Assembly (NCBI GenBank): GCA_002403375.1
Contig: DHHQ01000003.1
Span: forward strand, 110,369 to 148,486
Direction of reading: 5' to 3'
DNA: 38,118 bases
From: Thiobacillus denitrificans
Lineage (GTDB): Bacteria > Pseudomonadota > Gammaproteobacteria > Burkholderiales > Thiobacillaceae
Positions 17,087 to 24,162 of the stretch are shown one piece after another. The position numbers and the translations under genes were made by a program. The notes below the pieces were generated by a model. That model saw only the letters and a program-made list of their open reading frames with translations. It did not search any database and was not told the origin of the DNA. Each line of letters begins with the position of its first letter. The first letter of the stretch is position 1.

Positions 17087-17698
17087 GTGCGCTATCAAGG
17101 GAAACTCACCGACTGGAAGGACGACCAGGGCTTCGGCTTCATCACGCCGAACGGCGGCGGGCCGCGCGTGTTCGTCCACATCAGGTCGTTTTCGAACCGG
17201 CAGCGACGGCCTGCAGGGAATGAACGCGTGACCTACGTGCTCACGCAGGATGCCAGGGGGCGCCCGCAAGCCGCCGAGGTCGCTTTCGCCGGCACGCGCG
17301 CCGCGCCGGCCGCACCCTCCGGCCCGGGCAACGTCGCACCGATGTTGACGGCTGCGTTTCTCGCGGTCGTCGCCGGCGCGGCCTTCACCGGCAAATTGCC
17401 TGTCGTGGTGGCCTGGTTCTATCTGGCGGCGAGCGCGGCGGCCTTCGTCGCCTACGCGCTCGACAAGTCTGCCGCGCGGAATGGCCGGTGGCGGAGCAGG
17501 GAAAGCACCCTGCACCTGATCGGTCTGGCAGGCGGCTGGCCGGGCGCCCTGGCCGCGCAACGCCTGCTTCGCCACAAGTCGAGGAAGCCGTCGTTTCAGG
17601 TCGCGTTCTGGGCGACGGTCGTACTCAATTGCTGCGCTCTCGCTTGGCTTCTCTCGGATTCCGGCGAGGCGCTGCGCTCGATGCTGGCTGCCGGATGA
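17087..17698 (+). CDS. Cold-shock domain plus DUF1294 membrane protein
   Basis: This 203-residue fusion starts at GTG 17087. Residues 1-65 form a cold-shock (OB-fold) domain: GKLTDWKDDQGFGFITP and RVFVHIRSF match the RNP1 and RNP2 nucleic-acid binding motifs. The C-terminal part (about 85-200) is the DUF1294 membrane domain, with hydrophobic helices and the characteristic YALDKSAA, GGWPGALAAQRLLRHKS and KPSFQVAFW. Such fusions are common, but their role is unknown; a membrane-tethered RNA or DNA binder is plausible. It overlaps the next gene by ATGA. Confidence 0.88.
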   Translation: MRYQGKLTDWKDDQGFGFITPNGGGPRVFVHIRSFSNRQRRPAGNERVTYVLTQDARGRPQAAEVAFAGTRAAPAAPSGPGNVAPMLTAAFLAVVAGAAFTGKLPVVVAWFYLAASAAAFVAYALDKSAARNGRWRSRESTLHLIGLAGGWPGALAAQRLLRHKSRKPSFQVAFWATVVLNCCALAWLLSDSGEALRSMLAAG

Positions 17699-18258
17699 GC
17701 GGAGCGCGCGTCGGCGGGGCAGCCGCTTCCCCCGCGCGCGGGCCGGCGCATGACCAGGGCTTCCCGCCGATCGCCGACGCGCAGGCGCGGGTCCTGATCC
17801 TCGGCAGCCTGCCCGGGCAGGCCTCGCTGCGGCGGCAGCAGTACTACGCGCAGCCGCAGAATGCGTTCTGGAAGATCATGGGCCGGCTCTTCGATGCGGG
17901 GCCGGAACTGCCCTACGACGCGCGCGCGCGACGCCTCATCGCACAAGGCATCGCGCTGTGGGACGTGTGCGCGGCGGCGCAACGCCCCGGCAGCCTCGAC
18001 GCATCGATCGTGCATGCGAGCGTGGTGCCGAACGCGTTCGCGGCCTTCCTCGCATCCCACCCGCGCATTCGCCTCATCTGCTTCAACGGCGCGAAGGCGG
18101 CCGAGCTCTATCGCCGCCTCGTGCTGCCCGCGCTGCCAGCAACGGCGCAGGCGATCGACTGCGAGACGCTGCCGTCGACGAGCCCGGCGCACGCGTCGAT
18201 GTCGTTCGAAGACAAGCTCGCGCGCTGGTCGGTGGTCCGCGACCGGGCCGCGTGCTAG
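17695..18258 (+). CDS. DNA-deoxyinosine (hypoxanthine) glycosylase, uracil-DNA glycosylase superfamily
   Basis: The 187-residue protein has the family 6 (HDG) pattern: VLILGSLPGQASLRRQQYYAQPQNAFW, IALWDVCAAAQRPGSLDA, and the C-terminal PSTSPAHASM, where related uracil glycosylases have their His loop. Enzymes of this class remove deaminated adenine (hypoxanthine), and sometimes uracil, from DNA. The ATG overlaps the previous stop (ATGA). The first 25 residues are Ala/Gly-rich and probably disordered. It ends 18 bp before the convergent DoxX gene. Confidence 0.85.
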   Translation: MSGARVGGAAASPARGPAHDQGFPPIADAQARVLILGSLPGQASLRRQQYYAQPQNAFWKIMGRLFDAGPELPYDARARRLIAQGIALWDVCAAAQRPGSLDASIVHASVVPNAFAAFLASHPRIRLICFNGAKAAELYRRLVLPALPATAQAIDCETLPSTSPAHASMSFEDKLARWSVVRDRAAC

Positions 18259-18276
18259 CCGACGCCGGCGTCCGGC

Positions 18277-18669
18277 TCAGCGCCGGTTGACGCTGATCCG
18301 CCCCGGGCCCATGAGCGCCAGCGCGATCGCGCCGAACAGGAACATGCCCTGCAGTTCCAGCGCCCAGCCGCCGCTGCCGGTGAGGCTCGCGAGCTCGTGC
18401 GTGTGGGCGAGCGCCAAGGCGAAGAGCATGTTGACCGCGATCAGCGCGGCGCCGATGCGAGCATGGAAGCCGACGATGAGCAGCAGCGGCCCCAGCACCT
18501 CGCCCGCATACACGCCGTAGGCGACGAAGCCGGGCAGGCCCATGGCGGTCACCATGCCCTCGATCGGGGCGATGCCGTTCACGAGCTTGGCGATGCCGTG
18601 CAGCAGGATGAGGATGCCGAGCGCGAGGCGCAGCACCAGCTTGCCGATGTCGTCCAGGGTGTGTTGCAT
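18277..18669 (-). CDS. DoxX family membrane protein
   Basis: This 130-residue inner-membrane protein has four hydrophobic segments (about 9-27, 47-68, 72-90 and 103-120) and the DoxX-typical LRLALGILILLHGIAKL and GVYAGEVLGPLLLIVGF. DoxX-like proteins are linked to redox and thiol stress or quinone-related roles, but most, like this one, have no assigned reaction. The ATG at 18669 is the only reasonable start, with GGGAG upstream. The motif TGCATTAAAGCA lies 52 bp upstream. Confidence 0.88.
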   Translation of the reverse strand: MQHTLDDIGKLVLRLALGILILLHGIAKLVNGIAPIEGMVTAMGLPGFVAYGVYAGEVLGPLLLIVGFHARIGAALIAVNMLFALALAHTHELASLTGSGGWALELQGMFLFGAIALALMGPGRISVNRR

Positions 18670-18720
18670 CGCGATGCTCCCGTTCCAGTCAATTGTCAGA
18701 AACCACACGTGCTTGTACGC

Positions 18721-18732
18721 TGCATTAAAGCA
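18721..18732. promoter_or_regulatory. Shared 12-bp motif, copy 2
   Basis: TGCATTAAAGCA, identical to 14392-14403, lies 52 bp upstream of doxX on its template side. On the minus strand it is followed by GCGTACAAG, which contains a possible -10 (TACAAG). Confidence 0.35.
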
Positions 18733-18901
18733 GAGCAAGCGCTCGACGGCGCAGCGCCGCGGGCCCTTCCCCCATTTCCCGACCAGGACAGGACGCCGAT
18801 GGAACAGACATGCGATGCGCTGAACGCGCAGCACGGCAGGGGCGGCGCGACGGACGCGAGACAGCTCGCGGCAGCCGCCGCCGGCTCTGCCTGACGACGC
18901 C

Positions 18902-19750
18902 ATGACGCGCTTCCACGCCCCCGATCCCTTCGACAGCCGCGGCTGGCGCAATCGCAGCTTCGTCGTCGTCTTCGGCCACCACACTTTCGCCGGGCGCGCC
19001 TTCGACGTCGGCCTGATCGTGGCGATCATGGCGAGCGTCGCCGTCGCGCTGGCCGATTCGATCGCCCCCGTGCACGCGCGCTACGGCAGGCTCTTCTACG
19101 CCCTCGAGTGGGGGTTCACGCTGATGTTCACCGCCGAGTACCTGTTCCGGCTGATGATCGTCAGGCATCCCGTCCGTTACGCGCGCAGCTTCTACGGCGT
19201 CATCGACCTGCTGGCGCTGCTGCCGACCTACCTGTCGCTGCTCGTCCCCGGCGCGCACTATCTCGCGGTGCTGCGCGTGCTGCGCATCCTGCGCATCTTC
19301 GAGGTGCTGCACCTGCGGCGCTATACGCGCGCGACCAGCATCCTGCTCGATTCGCTGCAGAACAGCTGGCGCAAGATCCTCGTGTTCCTGCTCGCGATGC
19401 TCGCCATCGTCACCATTTTCGGCGCCGTCATTTTCCTCGTCGAAGGCCCCGAGAACGGCTTCACCAGCATCCCGCTGTCGATGTACTGGGCACTGGTGAG
19501 CGTGTCGACGGTCGGCTTCGGCGACCTGGCCCCGGCCACGCCGCTGGGGCGGATGGTGGCGTCGGTGCTGATCCTCATCGGCTACGGCATCATCGCCGTC
19601 CCCACCGGCATCTACACCGCCGAGCTCGCCACCTCGCTGCGCACCCGGCGCGACGCGCGAACCTGCGAGGCCTGCGGCCTCGTCGGCCACGAGCCCGACG
19701 CCGGACATTGCCGCCGCTGCGGTCACGCCCTGCCGGAGGCGGGGGGCTGA
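18902..19750 (+). CDS. Voltage-gated-type potassium channel with C-terminal zinc ribbon
   Basis: The 282-residue protein has six membrane helices of the Kv type. S4 is RVLRILRIFEVLHLRR (about 123-138), with Arg repeated about every third residue, so it is a plausible voltage sensor. The pore selectivity filter is TVGFGD (about 202-207), specific for K+. After S6 (VLILIGYGIIAVPTGIYTAEL) the tail has CEACG and CRRCG about 18 residues apart, a small zinc ribbon in place of a cyclic-nucleotide or RCK domain. The gene is divergent from doxX and about 105 bp from the next gene. Confidence 0.92.
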   Translation: MTRFHAPDPFDSRGWRNRSFVVVFGHHTFAGRAFDVGLIVAIMASVAVALADSIAPVHARYGRLFYALEWGFTLMFTAEYLFRLMIVRHPVRYARSFYGVIDLLALLPTYLSLLVPGAHYLAVLRVLRILRIFEVLHLRRYTRATSILLDSLQNSWRKILVFLLAMLAIVTIFGAVIFLVEGPENGFTSIPLSMYWALVSVSTVGFGDLAPATPLGRMVASVLILIGYGIIAVPTGIYTAELATSLRTRRDARTCEACGLVGHEPDAGHCRRCGHALPEAGG

Positions 19751-19857
19751 GACACCTCGAGCGGCTCGGCGCGACGCGTCGGCGAAAGCACGCATAAAAT
19801 AGCGCCTTCGTCCGCCATTTCCGTGATGCCCGGCCGTCGGGCAACCTTCGCACGCGC

Positions 19858-20508
19858 ATGACTCGCAATCCGACCACCAAACTCGACGCCGCCCACTTCG
19901 ACAGCAAGGCCCGCCAGTGGGACGACAATCCCGTCTTCAAGGAACGCGGGCTAAAGATCGCCGACGCCGTGCGCCGCGCCGTCCCGCTCGATCGGACGAT
20001 GAGCGCGCTCGACTACGGCTGCGGCACCGGCCTGCTGTCCTTCCCGCTCAGGGACGAACTCGGAAGCATCGTGATGGCGGACAGCTCGGCCGGCATGCTC
20101 GAGGTGGTCGCCGAGAAGATCGCCGCGCAGGGCGTGCGCAACATGACGCCGATGAGGCTCGACCTGCTCGCCGACCCGCTGCCCGCGCAGCGCTTCGACC
20201 TCATCGTCACCGCGATGACGCTGCACCACGTGCCGGACACCGACGCAATCCTCGCCGTCTTCCGCGACCTGCTGAATCCCGGCGGCTACCTGTGCATCGC
20301 CGACCTCGACCAGGAGGACGGCTCCTTCCACGGCATCGAGGTCGACGTGCACCACGGCTTCGACCGCGGCGACCTCGGCCGCCGCGCGGAGCAGGCCGGG
20401 TTTTCCGGGATCGGCTTCCAGACGGTGTTCAGCATCGCCAAGCAGCAGGGGGACAGCACGCGCGACTACCCGGTATTCCTGCTGACCGCACGGCGCGCCG
20501 GCGCCTAG
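19858..20508 (+). CDS. Class I SAM-dependent methyltransferase
   Basis: The 216-residue protein has a Rossmann methyltransferase fold: motif I ALDYGCGTGLLSFPL (about 49-63), acidic motif II IVMADSSAGMLEVV, and LIVTAMTLHHVPDTDAILAVFRDLLNPGGYLCIADLDQEDGSFHG typical of UbiE/UbiG-like enzymes. The N-terminal DSKARQWDDNPVF is also family-like. The substrate cannot be predicted; small molecules or quinone precursors are usual. The gene is flanked on both sides by non-coding DNA, and a CATAAAAT sequence at 19793-19800 could be its -10. Confidence 0.9.
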   Translation: MTRNPTTKLDAAHFDSKARQWDDNPVFKERGLKIADAVRRAVPLDRTMSALDYGCGTGLLSFPLRDELGSIVMADSSAGMLEVVAEKIAAQGVRNMTPMRLDLLADPLPAQRFDLIVTAMTLHHVPDTDAILAVFRDLLNPGGYLCIADLDQEDGSFHGIEVDVHHGFDRGDLGRRAEQAGFSGIGFQTVFSIAKQQGDSTRDYPVFLLTARRAGA

Positions 20509-20521
20509 CTCGCCCGAAACA

Positions 20522-20553
20522 GCGCTTTACACCCGCGCCCGGCGTCCTAAGAT
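20522..20553 (+). promoter_or_regulatory. Promoter-like motif, copy 1 (TTTACA-N16-TAAGAT)
   Basis: GCGCTTTACACCCG (20522-20535) is followed ten bases later by CCTAAG (20546-20551). Exactly the same two blocks at the same spacing occur at 23226-23257. Read as a sigma-70 promoter it gives TTTACA, a 16-base spacer and TAAGAT, 61 bp before the gene at 20615. It could also be recognised by an alternative sigma factor. Confidence 0.55.
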
Positions 20554-20614
20554 GGACCAAGGACGGGCGCTTCGGCCCGATCCGCTTGCTTCCTGCCGCC
20601 TTGCAGGTGCGCGC

Positions 20615-21025
20615 ATGACCATCCAGCTGCCGATCGCCGACTTCTCCCCGGAACAGCGCGAGCTGTGGGCGAGGGTCGACGCGCTCTGGGCGTGGTCGCG
20701 GGACGGCGATACGGAGCGGATCCGCGCCGCGCTCCATCCCCGCTACGTGGGATGGGACCTGAACGCCCCGCTGCCGCACGACCGCGACGACGCGATCCGC
20801 TCGGTCTCGAGCGACGCGCCGGCGCTGCGCGCTTACGCGCTGCGCCCGCTGAGCGTCGAGGTCTACGACGCGCGGGTCGGCGTCGTCCACTACACCTACG
20901 CCGCGACGGTCGGCGTCGACGGCGAGCCGCCCGCCAGCGTCACCGGGCGCTGGAGCGAGGTGTATCTGAAGGAGGACGACGTCTGGAACCTGGTTTCGGT
21001 GAGCGGCCGCCCCGACCTGGCGTAG
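20615..21025 (+). CDS. NTF2/SnoaL-like protein
   Basis: This 136-residue single-domain protein resembles DUF4440/SnoaL-like folds: FSPEQRELWARVDALWAWSRDGDTERIRAALHP, then DLNAPLPHDRDD, and strands ending in GRWSEVYLKEDDVWNLVSVSGRP. Such domains are small enzymes or ligand carriers. I chose the ATG at 20615; the longer frame upstream overlaps the promoter motif. It is the first gene of a probable operon with the metallo-beta-lactamase protein (36 bp later) and the monooxygenase. Confidence 0.78.
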   Translation: MTIQLPIADFSPEQRELWARVDALWAWSRDGDTERIRAALHPRYVGWDLNAPLPHDRDDAIRSVSSDAPALRAYALRPLSVEVYDARVGVVHYTYAATVGVDGEPPASVTGRWSEVYLKEDDVWNLVSVSGRPDLA

Positions 21026-21061
21026 GCAGGACCGCACCGCTTCGAGAGAAAGGAGCACCCC

Positions 21062-21790
21062 ATGGGCACCACGAACACGCAATCCGGGACCAACGTCCAC
21101 GAGATCGCCGACGGCATCTACCGCATCAGCACGCCGGTCGCGATCGACGGGGCGGGCAGCTTCTCGTTCAACCAGTACCTCGTCGCCGACGACGAGCCGC
21201 TGCTCTTCCACACCGGCCCGCGCCGGATGTTCCCGCTGGTGCGCGAGGCGGTGGCGAGCGTGCTGCCGGTCGGGACGCTGCGCCACGTCGCGTTCTCCCA
21301 CGTCGAGGCCGACGAGTGCGGCGCGCTCAACGAATGGCTCGCGGTCGCGCCGCAGGCGGCGCCGCTGTGCGGCACGATCGCCGCGATGGTCTCGATCGCC
21401 GACCTCGCCGACCGGCCGCCGCGTGCGCTCGCCGACGGCGAGACGCTTGCGCTCGGCCGGCACACCGTGCGCTGGTTCGACGCGCCGCATCTGCCGCACG
21501 GCTGGGACTGCGGCTTCCTGGCCGAGGACAGCACGGCGACACTGCTGTGCGGCGACCTCTTCACCCAGGGTGGCGACGGCCTGCCCGCGCTCACCGAATC
21601 GGACATCCTCGCCCCGAGCGAGGCCTTCCGCGGCGGGATGGATTATTTCTCGCACACCCGGCACGCGCGGGCGCTGCTCGAGAAGCTGGCCGCGTCGGGT
21701 CCGTCGACGCTCGCCTGCATGCACGGCAGCGCCTGGCGTGGCGACGGCGCCGCCCTGCTGCGGGCACTTGCCGATTCGCTGGCGGCGTGA
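21062..21790 (+). CDS. Metallo-beta-lactamase-fold protein of the ODP type
   Basis: The 242-residue protein has the flavodiiron/ODP metal motif HVEADECGALNEW (HxExDE) near residue 80, then SFNQYLVADDEPLLFHTGP, LLCGDLFTQGG and a C-terminal ACMHGSAWRG His. ODP family members bind a di-iron site and reduce O2 or NO or sense oxygen; here there is no flavodoxin domain, so it may be a sensor or need a partner. AAGGAG lies seven bases before the ATG. It follows the SnoaL-like gene by 36 bp. Confidence 0.85.
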   Translation: MGTTNTQSGTNVHEIADGIYRISTPVAIDGAGSFSFNQYLVADDEPLLFHTGPRRMFPLVREAVASVLPVGTLRHVAFSHVEADECGALNEWLAVAPQAAPLCGTIAAMVSIADLADRPPRALADGETLALGRHTVRWFDAPHLPHGWDCGFLAEDSTATLLCGDLFTQGGDGLPALTESDILAPSEAFRGGMDYFSHTRHARALLEKLAASGPSTLACMHGSAWRGDGAALLRALADSLAA

Positions 21791-21826
21791 TTCGATGCGG
21801 AGCACCGCCCGCATGAGCCCAGCCGC

Positions 21827-22183
21827 ATGAGTCTCCCGCCCACGTTCGCCCCGACCCCCGAGCCGCCGTACTACGCGGTGATCTTCAGCACCCAGCGCAG
21901 CGACGGCGACCACGGCTACGGCCGCATGGCCGAGCGCATGGTCGAGCTCGCAGCGTCCCAGCCCGGCTTTCTGGGCATGGAGAGTGCCCGCGGCGCCGAC
22001 GGCTTCGGGATCACGGTCTCGTACTGGGCGTCGGAGGAAGCCATCGCGAACTGGAAGGCTCACGCCGAGCACCGCGCCGCCCAGCAACTCGGCAGGCGCA
22101 CCTGGTACGCGCACTACGCGCTCCGGGTCGCGAAGGTCGACCGCGCCTGCGCCCACTCGTCCTCCGGCGAGCAGACGCGTTGA
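21827..22183 (+). CDS. Antibiotic biosynthesis monooxygenase (ABM) family protein
   Basis: The 118-residue protein has the dimeric ferredoxin-like ABM fold: YYAVIFSTQRSDGDHGYGRMAERMVELAASQPGFLGMES, then GITVSYWASEEAIANWKAHAEHRAAQQLG and WYAHYALRVAKVDR. These are typical of small heme-degrading or quinone-oxidising monooxygenases and of stress-linked relatives. It is the third gene after 20615, with a 36-bp gap. The substrate is unknown. The same frame stays open for 40 codons after the stop (see the next entry). Confidence 0.85.
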   Translation: MSLPPTFAPTPEPPYYAVIFSTQRSDGDHGYGRMAERMVELAASQPGFLGMESARGADGFGITVSYWASEEAIANWKAHAEHRAAQQLGRRTWYAHYALRVAKVDRACAHSSSGEQTR

Positions 22184-22306
22184 ATCCTGGCATCACGGTC
22201 CGGCGGGCGACTGCCGCCGCTGCCCGAGTTCGAGCGCACGCTCGCCTTCAACACCCGCGAAGGCTTCGCGTTCACCGGCGGACGCAAGCTGAAGCTGGCG
22301 CTATGA
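22184..22306 (+). pseudogene. Possible gene 3' fragment after the ABM gene
   Basis: Directly after the ABM stop the same frame is open for 40 codons to a TGA at 22304. Its end (PLPEFERTLAFNTREGFAF, then TGGRKLKLAL) looks like a real protein C-terminus. There is no start codon. It may be the remnant of a deleted gene, or an artefact of GC-rich DNA. Its last bases overlap the end of the convergent Nudix gene. Confidence 0.25.
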
Positions 22307-22750
22307 GCGCGCTGCCGGGCTTTCCCCGAGGCGCGCCCGCGCCCACGCGAGGATGGGCTGCAGCCGCGGCGGCAGCAGGCGCCGGGCCGCGTCGAAGTCG
22401 ACCCAGCGCCATTCGTCGTGCTCGGGGCGACCAAGCTCGGGCGACAGCGGAAGCGTGACCGCCGCCTGGGCGGTCTCCGCCAGGTAGTAGCGCGCCACCT
22501 TGCCGCCGCGGTAGGGGGCGGTCTCGCGGTACGCCTCGCCCCAGCGGAAGGCGAGGTCGGTGATCGCGGCCTCCTCCGCCGTCTCGCGGATCGCCGCGTC
22601 GAGCGGCGCCTCGCCGGGTTCGACCAGCCCCTTGGGGAAGTCCCAGTTGCGGTAGGCGCGCAGCACCAGCAGGCGCCAGCCGCCGGCGTCGCGGCGGACC
22701 ACGACGACGCCGGCGGAGAAGGCCGCGGGAGGCGCGCCGGCCTGCGTCAT
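22301..22750 (-). CDS. Nudix hydrolase
   Basis: The 149-residue protein hydrolyses a nucleoside diphosphate linked to another group; the family includes Ap4A hydrolases. The Nudix box spans residues 41-63 (GLVEPGEAPLDAA, then IRETAEEAAI). It keeps all catalytic Glu and Arg, but the penultimate Gly is Ala62. The surrounding RNWDFPKG and EHDEWRWVDFDAARRLL fit the bis(5'-nucleosyl)-tetraphosphatase type. It is convergent with the ABM gene and lies 61 bp downstream of the gene at 22812. Confidence 0.88.
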   Translation of the reverse strand: MTQAGAPPAAFSAGVVVVRRDAGGWRLLVLRAYRNWDFPKGLVEPGEAPLDAAIRETAEEAAITDLAFRWGEAYRETAPYRGGKVARYYLAETAQAAVTLPLSPELGRPEHDEWRWVDFDAARRLLPPRLQPILAWARARLGESPAARS

Positions 22751-22811
22751 CGCGACGGCACCCGGATCCGCAGCGGGCGAAGCCGGCCTCGCCGCTCCCG
22801 AGCCACCGGCG

Positions 22812-23144
22812 TCAGCCCCTCAGGCAGTCGCCCAGATGCGCGCGCCAGTCGGCGAGCAGGATCTCCCTGGCGTCCTCGTCGCCACGGATCGCGGCAAGCA
22901 GTTCCTGCCCCGCGCGCAGCTCCGCACGCTGCCAGCCGGACTCGGTCGCGCATTCGACGATCACCGCCCAGCGCCCTTCCCTGGGCTCGACCGCGTAGAG
23001 ATGGGCGGTCAGCCCCAGGCTTTCGAGCAGGGTGGCGACCGCCTCCTTGGCGGGCGCGAGCTCGGCCTCGCTCGGGTGGCCCGGCTTCGGCCGCCTGCCC
23101 TGCTGGTCGGCGCTGCGCGACCGTCTGCACCAGGGATGTTTCAT
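22812..23144 (-). CDS. Hypothetical protein with Arg-rich start
   Basis: I do not recognise this 110-residue soluble protein. I chose the ATG at 23144 because GGAGG lies six bases upstream; an earlier ATG at 23174 has no good site. It starts MKHPWCRRSRSADQQGRR and then has a plain alpha/beta pattern (EAVATLLESLGLTAHLYAVEPREG, then RWAVIVECATESGWQRAELR) ending in CLRG. The N-terminal basic stretch could bind nucleic acid; this is a guess. It shares strand and spacing (61 bp) with the Nudix gene. Confidence 0.65.
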   Translation of the reverse strand: MKHPWCRRSRSADQQGRRPKPGHPSEAELAPAKEAVATLLESLGLTAHLYAVEPREGRWAVIVECATESGWQRAELRAGQELLAAIRGDEDAREILLADWRAHLGDCLRG

Positions 23145-23225
23145 GAGCGACCTCCGCAAGACCGGTTGAAACATTCAGCATAGTGGATCGCGGCGCACGC
23201 CGCTGGACGACGGTCGACCCCGGCC

Positions 23226-23257
23226 GCGCTTTACACCCGGCCGGTCCGGCCTAAGCT
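23226..23257 (+). promoter_or_regulatory. Promoter-like motif, copy 2 (TTTACA-N16-TAAGCT)
   Basis: GCGCTTTACACCCG (23226-23239) and CCTAAG (23250-23255) have the same 10-base spacing as the copy at 20522. The similarity extends downstream (TGG, three bases, AAGG, then CG). The -10-like box ends 54 bp before the VOC gene. Confidence 0.55.
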
Positions 23258-23311
23258 GGGTGAAGGGCGCGCCGGGGCCGGCGCGCCGCATGCAGCAGAA
23301 AGGAGGGCCCC

Positions 23312-23815
23312 ATGCAGCTCACGCCCAGAATCCTCCCCTGCCTGTGGTTCGACGGCCAGGCCGAACAGGCGGCGGCGTTCTACACGGGAATCTTCAGGAA
23401 CGCGCGCATCGGCCGGGTCACCCGCTTCGGCCAGGAAGGCTTCGACATCCACGGCCGGCCGGAAGGCTCGGTGATGACGGTCGAATTCGAACTCGACGGC
23501 CAGCGCTTCGTCGCGCTCGACGGCGGTCCGGCGTTCCGCTTCAACGAGGCGGTCTCGTTCCAGGTGCTGTGCGACGACCAGGCCGAGGTCGACTATTTCT
23601 GGGACCGGCTCGGCGCCGGCGGCGACCCGCAGGCGCAGCAGTGCGGCTGGCTCAAGGACCGCTTCGGCCTGTCGTGGCAGGTGATCCCGCGCGCGCTCGC
23701 CGAGCTGGTGGGTGACCCCGCCTCGCCGAACGCCGCGCGCGCCATGCGGGCGATGCTGCAGATGAAGAAGATCGACCTCGCGAAAATCCGCCAGGCCTAC
23801 GACGGTGCGGCCTAG
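23312..23815 (+). CDS. VOC/PhnB-like protein
   Basis: This 167-residue protein is of the PhnB-like branch of the vicinal-oxygen-chelate superfamily, sometimes annotated as a 3-demethylubiquinone methyltransferase. It has the opening TPRILPCLWFDGQAEQAAAFYTGIF, then GSVMTVEFELDGQRFVALDGGP, AVSFQVLCDDQAEVDYFWDRL and CGWLKDRFGLSWQVIP. No enzyme activity is certain for this branch. AAAGGAGG lies eight bases before the ATG. The cupin gene starts 37 bp later. Confidence 0.88.
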   Translation: MQLTPRILPCLWFDGQAEQAAAFYTGIFRNARIGRVTRFGQEGFDIHGRPEGSVMTVEFELDGQRFVALDGGPAFRFNEAVSFQVLCDDQAEVDYFWDRLGAGGDPQAQQCGWLKDRFGLSWQVIPRALAELVGDPASPNAARAMRAMLQMKKIDLAKIRQAYDGAA

Positions 23816-23852
23816 AATCGCGTTTCGATGCGCTCGCCCGAAGGAGGCCGCC

Positions 23853-24128
23853 ATGCCGGAAATCATGATCGAAGCCGATGCCGATGCCACCCACCTCGCC
23901 CGCCTGGGCGTCGACCGCTGGCCGGTGTGGGAAAAGGAAGTGTCCGAATTCCCGTGGACGTACGACACGGAGGAAACCAGCTACCTGCTCGCGGGGCGAG
24001 TGATCGTGACGCCGGCGGGCGGCGCACCGGTCGAGATCGCCGCCGGCGATCTGGTGACCTTCCCTGCGGGAATGGCGTGCACCTGGAAGATCGTCGAGCC
24101 GCTGCGCAAGCGCTATCGCCTGGGCTGA
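23853..24128 (+). CDS. Cupin-domain protein
   Basis: The 91-residue protein is a single small cupin of the EutQ/DUF861 type: WPVWEKEVSEFPWTYDTEETSYLLAGRVIVTP followed by GDLVTFPAGMACTWKIVEPLRKRYRLG. The usual metal-binding His residues of the first cupin motif are replaced (EETSYLL), common in this branch. AAGGAGG is six bases upstream of the ATG. It probably shares a transcript with the VOC gene; the SLC13 gene begins 34 bp later. Confidence 0.85.
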   Translation: MPEIMIEADADATHLARLGVDRWPVWEKEVSEFPWTYDTEETSYLLAGRVIVTPAGGAPVEIAAGDLVTFPAGMACTWKIVEPLRKRYRLG

Positions 24129-24162
24129 GGCGAGTGCGCAGCGCATCGATGCTCCCCTCCGC

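Noticed and set aside
18799..18894. Small 31-codon plus-strand ORF before the K+ channel gene
   Set aside because: It is Ala-rich, with only a loose AGGA upstream and no recognisable motif. It could be real, but nothing supports it beyond an open frame.
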